Source of the DNA: Paenibacillus polymyxa M1
Lineage (GTDB): Bacteria; Bacillota; Bacilli; Paenibacillales; Paenibacillaceae
Direction of reading: 5' to 3'
Assembly (NCBI RefSeq): GCF_000237325.1
Contig: NC_017542.1
Location: forward strand, 2,762,501-2,826,500
DNA length: 64,000 nucleotides
The translations under genes were made by a program, and so were the position numbers. Positions 1 to 12,000 of the stretch are shown here, piece by piece. Each line of letters starts with the position of its first letter. Position 1 is the first letter of the stretch. The notes below the pieces were generated by a model that saw only the letters and a list, made by a program, of their open reading frames with translations, did not search any database and had not been told where the DNA came from.

Positions 1-2
1 TG

Positions 3-3000
3 GATAATCAAACGGCAAAATTCGATCTGAGCTTGGAGGCGATAGAGCAGCCGGAAGGCATTCTGTGCAGTCTGGAATACAGCACAGTGCTGTACAAGCG
101 GGAGACCATCACGCGATTGGCACAGCATTTTGCGGAAATCGTTCGAGCGATTGCCTATCATCCACAGCAGCCACTGGCAGTTTTGAATATGGTAACCGAT
201 GAGGAACAAGAGCAACTCATCTACGGTTTTGGAGAAGTGGGCGTAACGGATGTTGCTGTTGAAGCAGGAGCCCTGTTCCATACCTATGTGGAAAAACAGG
301 CACAGCTTATACCAGATCAAGTGGCGGTGGTATACGAGGAGCAACAGCTTACGTACCGGAAACTGAACGAGCGTGCGAACCAATTGGCGCGTAGATTGCG
401 AAATGAAGGTATCGGACGCGAATCGATTGTCGGCATTCTGAGTGAGCGCTCGGTAGACATGCTGGTCGGCGTACTGGCAGTATGGAAGGCTGGTGGCGCA
501 TATGTACCGCTGGATGCGGATTATCCGTCCGAACGCATTCGTTTCATGCTGGAGGACAGTGGTGCGACGGTGTTGCTGACCCAGACGGGATTGCAGGAGC
601 GCGCACAAGCATGGCTGAATGAAAGCCAATGGACTTTGGGCGATGAAAAAGCTAAGGGTGAGCTGGAGACGGCGGTTAGCGTTGAAACGATGGAAAGAGA
701 CAACCTGAATGAAGGTTTGAGCTTGAAATCAGATTCGAAGTCTGACAGCGAAGCAGCATCTGAATCGGCAACAAAGCTGCGTCTGCAAATCATGCTGGCA
801 TTGGACGATGAGTCACTATACACCGGAGATACGACAGACGTTGATCACATCAACGAACCGCAGGATCTGGCGTATGTGATCTACACCTCCGGAACAACCG
901 GACGTCCGAAGGGTGTTATGATCGAGCATCGCAGTTTGGTGAATACGGCTGCGGCGTATCGCCGGGAGTACCGTTTGAACCAGTTCCCAGTACGACTGCT
1001 GCAACTGGCCAGCTTCTCCTTCGACGTGTTCGTCGGGGATATGGCGCGGACGCTCTATAACGGCGGCACGATGGTCATCTGTCCGAAAGACGACCGACTT
1101 GATTTTAGCCGTCTGCACGGATGGATTCGCGATTATCAGATTACCGTGTTCGAATCGACTCCGGCCCTGATCGTACCGTTTATGCAGCATGTGCATGAAC
1201 AGGGGCTGGACATGAGCAGCATGGAACTGCTGATCACTAGCTCGGATAGCTGCAGCGTGACGGATTACCGGGTGCTGCAAGAACGGTTTGGCGCAGATAT
1301 CCGCATCATGAACAGCTATGGCGTCACGGAAGCGGCGATTGACTCCAGCTTCTACGACGAAGAACTGTCGAAGCTGCCAAGCAGCGGTCATGTACCGATT
1401 GGTCAGGCATGGCTGAACGCCCGCTTCTACATCGTGGACAGCCAGCTGAATCCGGTGCCGATTGGTGTACTGGGCGAACTGTGCATCGGCGGAGCCGGGG
1501 TCGCACGGGGCTACCTGAACCGTGCGGACCTGACGGCGGAAAAATTCGTAGCGAACCCGTACGTACCGGGTGAACGACTGTACCGCACCGGCGATTTGGC
1601 GCGGTGGATGCCGGACGGCAATGTAGACTTTATCGGCCGAATGGATGATCAGGTCAAAATCCGGGGCTTCCGGATTGAACTGGGCGAGGTGGAAGCGCAG
1701 CTGCTGACTGTGGATGGCATTGAGAAAGCCATCGTCACCGCCTGGGAAAACGAAAACGGAGACAAAGATCTGTGCGCGTATGTCGTCGCCTCGGAGGCGC
1801 TGAATTTGCCGGAGCTGCGCAGCACACTCCAGCCCAAACTGCCGAGCTATATGATCCCGACGTATGTCGTACCACTGGATCAATTCCCGCTGACACCAAA
1901 CGGGAAAATTGACCGCAAAGCGTTGCCAGCACCGGAAGCGCGCCTCGAAGGAGGCACGGAGTACGTAGCGCCGCGCACACCGCTGGAAGAACAATTGGTA
2001 CGTATTTGGCAAAGCGTTCTGAATCATCAGCGGGTAGGCATCCAGGATAACTTCTTTGAAGTGGGAGGACATTCTCTGCGCGCTACAACACTGATGGCGA
2101 AAATCCATCAGGAGCTGAATCACAAGCTGGCCTTGCGAGATATTTTCCAATATCCGACGATTGAGCAATTGGTACAGGTGATGGGTGAAGATCAGGCCCA
2201 GCAAATGTATGTATCCATACCTGTGGCGGAGGAGCGCGACTATTATCCCGTTTCCTCGGCGCAAAAACGGATGTACGTGCTGAGTCATCTGGAAGGTGGA
2301 GAGGTGAGCTACAACATGCCAGGAGCTTTGATTATCGAAGGTTCCTTGGATAAAAAGCGACTGGAGCAAGCCTTCCGCCAGCTCATCGCCCGTCATGAAA
2401 CCTTGCGAACCCGATTCGAGATGATCGATGGCGAGGTGATTCAGCGGATTGAATCTAACGTCCCATTCAGCGTGGAGTATGTGCAAGCAAGCGAAGAAGA
2501 GACACCGCAGTACGCACAGGACTTTGTACGTGCCTTTGATCTCGCACAAGCCCCGTTGCTGCGGGTTCAGCTGATCGAAAACGGACCGGGGCGTCACGTT
2601 ATGCTCTATGACATGCACCATATTATTTCGGATGGCGTCACGGAAGGAATTATCGTGCAGGAGTTCTCTCAATTGTACGAAGGCAAGGAGCTCCCGCCAC
2701 TGCGTATTCAGTACAAGGACTATGCCGTTTGGCAGCATGCAGATATGCAAAGTGAACGTCTTCGTGCGCAAGAAAGCTATTGGCTGAACACCATGTCTGG
2801 TGAAATTCCGGTACTGGATATGCCAACGGATTTTACAAGACCCGCCGTACAGCGTCTGGAAGGAACTCGATTTGAGTTTGCGATCTGCATGGAGGACAGC
2901 GAGCAGTTGAAGCAGCTGGCCGCGCAAACCGGATCCACCTTGTACATGGTATTGCTTGCAGCGTATAACACACTCTTGCATAAATACACGGGTCAAGAGG

Positions 3001-6000
3001 ACATCATCGTCGGCACGCCGATTGCCGGAAGACCACATGCGGAGCTGGGTAGCCTAGTAGGCGTATTCCTGAACACGCTGGCGATCCGTAATTATCCGTC
3101 TGGTGACAAAACGTTCCTGGACTACTTGCAAGAGGTCAAAGAGCATGCGCTCAGTGCGTATGAGCACCAGGAATATCCGTTTGAAGAGCTGGTTGAAAAG
3201 CTGAATGTAACGCGGGATACGAGCCGGAATGCGCTGTTTGATACGATGTTTGAATTGAAAACATTTGAGCAGCAGGAGTTCGAGCTGGAAGGGCTGACCT
3301 TTAAGCCGTATCCGACGGACGATCATACGTCCAAATTTGATCTGACCTTGGATGCTGTAGAGCAGCCAGAAGGCATTCTGTGCAGTCTGGAATACAGCAC
3401 GGCGCTGTACAAACCTGAGACCATCGCGCGCTTTGCACAGCATTTTACTGAACTCGTACGAGCCATTACACTGCATCCACAGCAGCCACTGGCCGCTTTG
3501 GATATGGTAACTGTCGAGGAAAAAGCACAAATCCTCTATGGTTTTGGAGATGTAGGCGTATCAGATGTTACTGCGGTTGAAGCAGGAGCACTGTTCCATA
3601 CCTACGTGGAAGAACAGGCCCAGCTTGTACCGGATCATGTGGCGGTGGTGTACGAGGAGCAACGGCTTACGTACCGGAAACTGAATGAACGTGCAAATCA
3701 ATTGGCGCGTAGATTGCGAAATGAAGGTATCGGACGCGAGTCGATTGTCGGCATTTGGAGTGAACGCTCGGTAGACATGCTAGTCGGCGTTTTGGCGGTA
3801 TGGAAGGCTGGAGGCGCATATGTGCCGCTGGATGCAGACTATCCGTCCGAACGCATTCGTTTCATGCTGGAGGATAGCGGCGCAACGGTGCTGCTGACCC
3901 AAGCGGGATTGCAGGAGCGTGCACAAGTATGGCTAAATGAAAGCCAAGAAGCCTTGACCGGAGGGCAGACGGAGGGCGAACTGGAAACAGCGGCTGGCGC
4001 TGAAACGATGGAATCAGGTGCTCTTCATGGAAACCTAAATGGAACAGCAGATTCGAAGTCTGACAGCGAAGCAGCATCCGAATCGGCAACAGGGCTGCGT
4101 CTGCATACCGTACTGGCATTGGACGATGAGTCACTGTACACCGGTGATACGACGGACGTTGAACCGATCAACGATCCGCACGATCTGGCGTATGTGATCT
4201 ACACCTCTGGCACAACCGGACGTCCGAAGGGCGTCATGATTGAGCATCGCAGCCTGGTAAATACGGCTGCAGCGTATCGCCGAGATTACCGTCTGAACCA
4301 GTTCCCGGTACGACTGCTGCAACTAGCAAGCTTCTCCTTCGACGTGTTCGTCGGTGATATTGCACGGACGCTTTATAACGGGGGCACGATGGTCATCTGT
4401 CCAAAAGATGACCGCATTGATCCAAGCCGTCTGTACGGATGGATTCGCGATTACCAGATTACCGTGTTCGAATCCACTCCGGCCCTGATCGTACCGTTTA
4501 TGCAGCATGTGCATGAACAGGGGCTGGACATGAGCAGTCTGGAACTGCTGATCACCAGCTCGGACAGCTGCAGCGTGACGGATTACCGGGTGCTGCAAGA
4601 ACGATTTGGTGCGAATATCCGCATAATAAATAGCTACGGCGTCACCGAAGCGGCGATTGACTCCAGCTTCTATGACGAAGAACTATCGAAGCTGCCAAGC
4701 AGCGGCCATGTGCCGATTGGCCAGGCATGGCTGAACGCACGCTTCTACATCGTGGACAGCCAGCTGAATCCGGTGCCGATCGGCGTACTGGGCGAACTGT
4801 GCATCGGCGGCATCGGGGTCGCACGGGGCTACCTGAACCGTGCGGACCTGACAGCCGAGAAATTCGTAGCGAACCCGTACGTACCGGGGGAACGTTTGTA
4901 TCGCACAGGCGATTTGGCGCGGTGGATGCCAGACGGCAATGTGGACTTTATCGGCCGGATGGACTACCAGGTCAAAATCCGGGGATACCGGATTGAGCTG
5001 GGCGAGATTGAAACGGCGATCCAGCGGGTGCCAGGTGTGCGTCAAGCCGTAGTCATCGACCGGATGGACGAGCGTGGACACAAGTATTTGTGTGGATACA
5101 TCACGGGAGAAGCCGAGCTGCGGATGGAGGAAGTACAGACCGAGCTGGAAGCCGGACTGCCAGCACACATGGTGCCTGCACGTCTGATGCGACTGGAGAC
5201 CATCCCGCTGACCAGCAACGGCAAAATCGACCGCAAGGCCTTGCCAGAGCCGGAAGGCAGCATCCATACAGGAGCAGCTTATGTGGCCCCGCGTACGAAG
5301 GTGGAGCAAGTACTGGCTGCGGTATGGGCCGGAGTGCTGGGCGTGGATGCCGTAGGCACGCAGGATAACTTCTTTGAGCTGGGCGGCGATTCGATCAAGG
5401 CTCTGCAAGTCTCGTCCCGCTTGCTGCAAGCAGGTTATCGACTGGAGATGAAAGACCTGTTCAGTCATCCGACGGTGTCTGCCTTGGCGCTGAAAGTCCA
5501 ATCGGTGACAAGATTGGCGGATCAGAGCGAAGTGGTGGGCGCGGTGAAGCTGACACCTGTTCAACAATGGTTCTTTGAGCAAAACCTGACGGATGCTCAT
5601 CATCATAATCAGTCCATCATGCTGCATAGCCAGGATGGGTTTAATGTAGCGGCGCTGCGCACAGCGATGGACCACATCGTTAGCCATCACGATGCACTGC
5701 GGATCGTTTTCCGTCCTACGGAGCACGGATATGAAGCTTGGAACCGCGCGGTGGGTGAGGGCGAGCTGTATACGCTGGAACGTATAGACTTCAGCCATGA
5801 GACTGAAGTGTCTACGGCGATCGAGGCTAAAGCAAATGAAATTCAGGCGGGGATTCATTTAAGCGAAGGACCGCTGGTGAAGCTGGGGCTGTTCCATTGC
5901 CCCGATGGAGATCATTTGCTAATGGCTATTCATCACTTAGTGGTGGATACCGTATCCTGGCGCATTTTGTTCGAGGATCTTACGACAGCCTATGAACAGG

Positions 6001-9000
6001 CATTGAACGGACAACCGATTCGTCTTCCGCACAAAACGGATTCGTTCCACACTTGGGCTGAGGCACAGTCTCACTATGCGAACGGTCCAGCAATGGAAGC
6101 AGAGCTCTCCTTCTGGCAGGAAGTGGAACAGGGGGCGTATGAGCCGCTTCCAAAAGACCAGCCGCAACTACAATCCTTGAATAAAGACAGCGAGCTTATG
6201 ACGGTCACATGGACCACTCAGGAAACGGAGCAGTTGTTAAAACAGGCGCATCGTGCCTACAACACAGATATGAATGATCTGCTGCTGACCGCACTTGGCA
6301 CGGCTATTCATCGCTGGGCGGGGATTGAACGCGTGCTTGTCACCCTGGAAGGCCATGGGCGGGAGTCCATTTTGCCAGAGCTGGATATTACGCGCACGGT
6401 GGGCTGGTTTACGACACAGTTCCCGGTTGTGCTGGATATGAGCGCAGGGCAAGACCTTTCACAGCACATCAAACAGGTGAAAGAAGGGCTACGCCGGATT
6501 CCGCAAAAGGGCATTGGCTACGGGATGCTGAGATACCTATCTGCAGCATGTGAGCAAGCGCATTTTGGAACCGAACCTGAAATCAGCTTTAACTATCTCG
6601 GACAATTTGACCAGGATATGCAACATCAATCCATTGGCGTGTCTCCTTACGCTAGTGGTGCCGAGCTTAGCGCACATGCAGCCAGATCGCACACCCTGGA
6701 TCTGAACGGACTGATTTCCGAAGGTCAATTGCAATTGACGATCAGCTACAGCCATCAGGAATATCGCAAGGAAACGATGGAACAGCTAGCCGAAGCGCTC
6801 AGAACCAGCCTGCAGGAAATCATCGCGCATTGCGCGGGTCGCAAACAGCAGGAACTGACGCCAAGTGATGTGATGCTTAAACCTGTAACCTTGGCCGAGC
6901 TGGATCAGTTGGTCGAACGGACGCGTGACATCGGGGAACTGGAAAATGTATATGCCTTGACACCGATGCAAAAAGGCATGTTGTTTCATAGTCTGATGGA
7001 TGCAGAATCAGGGGCTTATTTTGAACAAACGACCTTTGATTTGCGCGGACGCTTCCAGGCCGATATTTTCCAAGATAGCTTGAATCAACTGGCGCAGCGG
7101 CATGAGATCTTTAGAGCTAATTTCATTAGCGGCTGGCAGGATGAGCCCGTACAGGTGATTTTCCGCCATAAAGAGGTTGGTTTTAGATATGAGGATTTGC
7201 GTCATTTGGAAGATCAGGAACGCGACGCGTATGTGCAGGAATTTATTCGTAAGGATAAGGCCGCCGGATTTGATTTATCCCGGGATACGTTGATGCGCGT
7301 GGCGATTTTGCGGACCGGGGATGAGGATTATTACTTTGTCTGGAGCTCTCACCACATCCTAATGGATGGCTGGTGTGTGGCGTTGGTAACGGATGAAGTG
7401 TTTGAGGTTTATTTTGCAGCCGTAGAGCATAGAGCACCGAAGCTCGCCCCGGTGACTCCATACAGTCAGTATATTGCGTGGCTGGAAGCTCAAGATGTAG
7501 CAGCAGCCGCTTCATATTGGAAGGAATATTTGCTGGGCTATGATCAGCAAACGTCGATTCCAACCGGCAAAGTAGGCGCGAAAGCCGAGGGTGAACAATT
7601 TGAGCATGTGCTGTGCGATCTGGGCCAAGACTTGACCAAACGTATGGAAATGGTAGCCAAGCAGTATCACGTGACCACCAATACGCTCCTACAAACGGCA
7701 TGGGGCTTACTGCTTCAAAAGTACAACGGTAGTAACGACGCCGTCTTTGGCGGTGTAGTATCGGGTCGCCCGGCAGATATTTCAGGGATCGAAAACATGG
7801 TGGGCTTGTTCATTAACACCATTCCAGTACGTATCCGTAGTAAGGCTGAGGACACCTTTGCCGACCTGATTAGAGCGAATCAGCAGCAGGCGCTGGCTTC
7901 TCAAGATTACGAAACGTATCCGCTGTATGAAATTCAAGCCTTGACCGAGCAAAAGCAAGAGCTGATCCAGCACATTATCGTGTTTGAAAACTATCCGGTG
8001 GAGGAGCAGGTCGAGCAGCTTGGCGAAGGTGCGGAGTCGGATTTTGTCATCAGCAATGCAGGGATGATTGAACAAACCAACTATGATTTCAATCTGGTCG
8101 TCATGCCGCAGGAAGCGATGAAAATCCGATTCGAATACAATGCGAAGTTATATGATTGGGAAGCGGTGGAACGGACGCAGGGTCATCTGGTACAGCTGCT
8201 GGAGCAGGTGGTAGCGCAGCCGGACATTCAAGTGCAGGAGTTGGATGTGTTAAGCGAGCAGGAACGCGAGCAAATTCTCCGTGTATGGGGAGATACAGCT
8301 GCTGAGTATCCAAGCAAGCAAACGATTCATGGTTTGTTCGAAGCACAAGCCGTGCAGACACCGGAACAGCCAGCATTGTACTTCGAAGGAGAGCAGTTGA
8401 CCTATCGCGAGCTGAATGAACGTGCGAATCGTCTGGCTCGTACCTTGCGCAGTCAAGGCGTGACCAAGGATCATCTGGTGGGTCTGATGACCGAGCGTTC
8501 GGTAGACTTGATTGTGGGTATGTTAGGCATTTTGAAAGCCGGAGGCGCATATGTGCCAATCGATCCGACGTATCCAGAGGAGCGTATCCGCTATATGCTG
8601 GATGACTCGGGAGCAGAGCTGTTGTTGACGCAAAGCCACTTGGTGGACAAAGTAGCTTTCGACGGTCAGGTGCTGGTGCTGAATGGGGCAGAGAGTGTGC
8701 ATCACGAGGATGGCTCCAATCTGGAGCCGTTGTCCGGTCCGAACGATCTAACGTATGTGATTTATACGTCGGGTACGACGGGGCAGCCGAAGGGTGTCAT
8801 GGTAGAGCATCGCAATGTTGTGCGTTTGGTGAAAAATACAAACTACGCGCAGTTGGATGCTGACACGCGCATTTTGCAGACAGGCGCGATTGTTTTCGAC
8901 GCATCCACCTTCGAAATTTGGGGAGCTCTATTAAACGGTGGACAGCTTGTGTTAGTGAGTCAGGATGTCATTTTGGACGCGCTCAAGCTTAATGAAGCTG

Positions 9001-12000
9001 TCCGCAGTCATGGCATTACCACGATGTTTCTGACCACACCGCTCTTTAACCAGCTGTCCCAGCAGAATCTGGCGCTGTTCGAGGGGGTACGGGAGCTACT
9101 GGTTGGTGGTGATGTGATGTCCGTACCACATATGAACCGGGTGCTGGAGGCCCATCCGTCCCTGCGAATCAGTAACATCTATGGCCCTACTGAAAATACG
9201 ACCTTTTCCACAGTACACGCGATCACCGGTGTACAATCGGAATCGGTGCCAATTGGCAGACCAATCCATAATTCGACAGCGTATGTTGTGGACCGTTCGA
9301 TGCGGCTTCAGCCCGTGGGGGTATGGGGTGAACTACTGGTAGGCGGTGACGGGGTAGCACGTGGTTACCGCAACCGTCCGGACCTGACATCCGAAAAGTT
9401 CATCGACAGCCCGTTCCGTAGCGGAGAACGCTGCTATCGCACAGGCGACATGGTACGCTTAAATGCGGATGGTTCGCTGGAATATAAGGGGCGGATCGAT
9501 GCGCAGGTGAAAATTCGGGGCTACCGGATCGAACTGGGCGAGGTAGAAACGCAGCTGTTGAAACTGGAGGCAGTGCGAGAAGCTGTGGTCATCGCACGGG
9601 AAGATGAGCAAGGGCAAAAGCAGCTCTGCGCTTATGTGGTCGCCGATGAGGAAGTTGTCGCAAGTGAGCTACGCAGCGCTTTGAGCCAGAAGCTGCCGGG
9701 TTACATGATTCCTTCCTATGTGATACAGCTGGAACAAATGCCGCTGACACCGAACGGTAAAATCGACCGCAAGGCCCTGCCAGCACCAGAGGGCAGCCTG
9801 CAAAGCGGAGCCGACTATGTTGCACCTCGGACATGGGTGGAAGTGAAGCTGGCGCAAATCTGGCAGGATGTACTGGGTCTCACTCAGGTCGGTGTGAAGG
9901 AAAACTTCTTCGAGATTGGCGGGCACTCACTACGGGCGACGACACTGGCCTCGAAGATTCACAAAGAGCTGAACAAGCCACTTCCACTGCGCAGTATTTT
10001 TGAAGCACCAACGATTGAGCAACAGGCCGTTGTACTGGAACAGCTGGACCAAGTAACCTATGCGTCCATTCCAGTAACGGAAAAGCGCAGCTTCTATCCC
10101 CTGTCCTCGGCGCAAAAACGACTGTATGTGCTGCATCAGTTCGATCCGCATGATGTGAACTACAACATGCCGTCGGTGCTGCAAGTGAGCGGTCCACTGG
10201 ATGTGAAGCGGGTGGAACATGCATTCCGTCAACTGATCGCCCGTCATGCGTCCTTGCGCACCCGCTTTGATCTGATCGACAGTGAGCCGATGCAATGGGT
10301 TGAGGACACGGTTCCGTTCGAAGTGGAATATACGAAGGTACAAGCAGAGGGTGCGACTACGGATACAGACACGAGGGTCGGCAAGAAAGTGGATGAGCTG
10401 GTGAGTCGCTTTGTCCGTCCGTTTGATCTCAAAGCTGCGCCGCTGCTGCGAGTAGGCTTGGTGGATCTAGGCGTCCAGGGAGTAGAGCAGGAATCTCAAC
10501 ATCTGCTTATGCTCGATATGCACCACATCGTTTCGGATGGCGTGTCCATGGGGGTACTGACTAATGAATTTGTCCGCTTGTACGACGGTGAAGAGTTACC
10601 GCCACTGCGGATACAGTACAAGGATTATGCCGTATGGCAGCAAAGCGAAGCCCATCAGGAATGGATGCAGCGTCAGGAAGCCTACTGGCTCGATACCTTC
10701 CGGGGTGAACTGCCTGTGCTGGATCTACCGACAGACTTTGCCCGTCCGGCGGTGCGAAGTACGGCAGGCGATACCGTGGTGTTTGGGCTGGAACGCGAAG
10801 TAAGCGAGCGTCTGAAAGAACTGGCTGCGCACACCGGCTCTACGCTGTATATGGTGTTGCTGGCGGCGTATACCGCCCTCTTGCACCAATACAGCGGCCA
10901 GGAGGACATCGTCGTCGGCACGCCGATTGCCGGACGACCGCATGCGGATTTGGAGCCGATCCTCGGCATGTTCGTCGGTACGTTGGCACTGCGAAACTAT
11001 CCGACAGCGGAACATACCTTCCGCAGCTACGTGGAAGAAGTGAAGGTTCGCGCCCTGCAAGCCTACGAGCATCAGGACTATCCATTTGAGGAGCTGGTGG
11101 AAAAGCTGAATGTGAAGCGGGATATGAGCCGCCATCCGCTATTCGATACGATGTTTACCCTGCAAACGACCGAAGAAGGCGAACTACAGTTGGCAGACCT
11201 GAGCTTCCGTCCATATGGCTTGGAGCAAACGCCAGCGAAGTTTGACTTGACGCTGGAAGCCAGAGAGGAAGAGGCAGGCATCCAGTTCGGATTGCAGTAT
11301 GCAACTGCGCTGTATCAACGGGAAACCGTTGAACGGATGACACGTCACTTTATTCGCTTGGCCGAAGCTGTGGCGGCGAACCCGGATGCGAAGCTGGGTG
11401 AGCTGGAGCTCATTACGACAGAAGAAACCGAGCGGATTCTGAAGGTATTCAATGATCCGAATGCGCATAGCGTACGCGGAACACTGCAAGGGCTGTCGCT
11501 CAGCGAGCGTTTTGAAGCGCAAGCGAAGAACCATCCTGAGCGGATAGCCGTGGTGTCTGAGGATATGGCGCTAACCTACGCTGAGCTGAATGAGCAGGCG
11601 AACCAATTGGCTCGTGTGCTACGGGCGAAAGGGGTTGAAGCAGATCAACCAGTAGGCGTACTGCTGGAACGTTCTGCGGATCTTCTGGTGAGCATTTTGG
11701 CGGTACTGAAGGCCGGAGGCGCGTATGTGCCAATGGATACGATGTATCCGCAGGAACGGATCGACTATATGCTTCAAGACAGTGGGGCGAAGGTTGTAAT
11801 CACAAGCAGAGCCGCCAACCTGTCACTTCAACTGCCATCGACAGTACAAGCTATCGTTCTTGACGATCAGGACGTACAGGCTCAATTGGGAGCACAGGAT
11901 GCGAGCAACCTGATCCCTGTCGCCGGCCTGTACAACCTGGCCTATATGATTTACACGTCAGGTACAACCGGTCAGCCGAAAGGGGTCATGATCGAGCAGG

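Noticed and set aside
816..3038. A 740-codon open frame on the minus strand, antisense to the first NRPS
   Set aside because: It is a shadow frame of GC-rich, codon-biased NRPS DNA. Its translation is His/Arg/Gln-rich, has no motif, and it mirrors a strongly supported coding frame. A similar one at 4683-5858 was rejected for the same reason.
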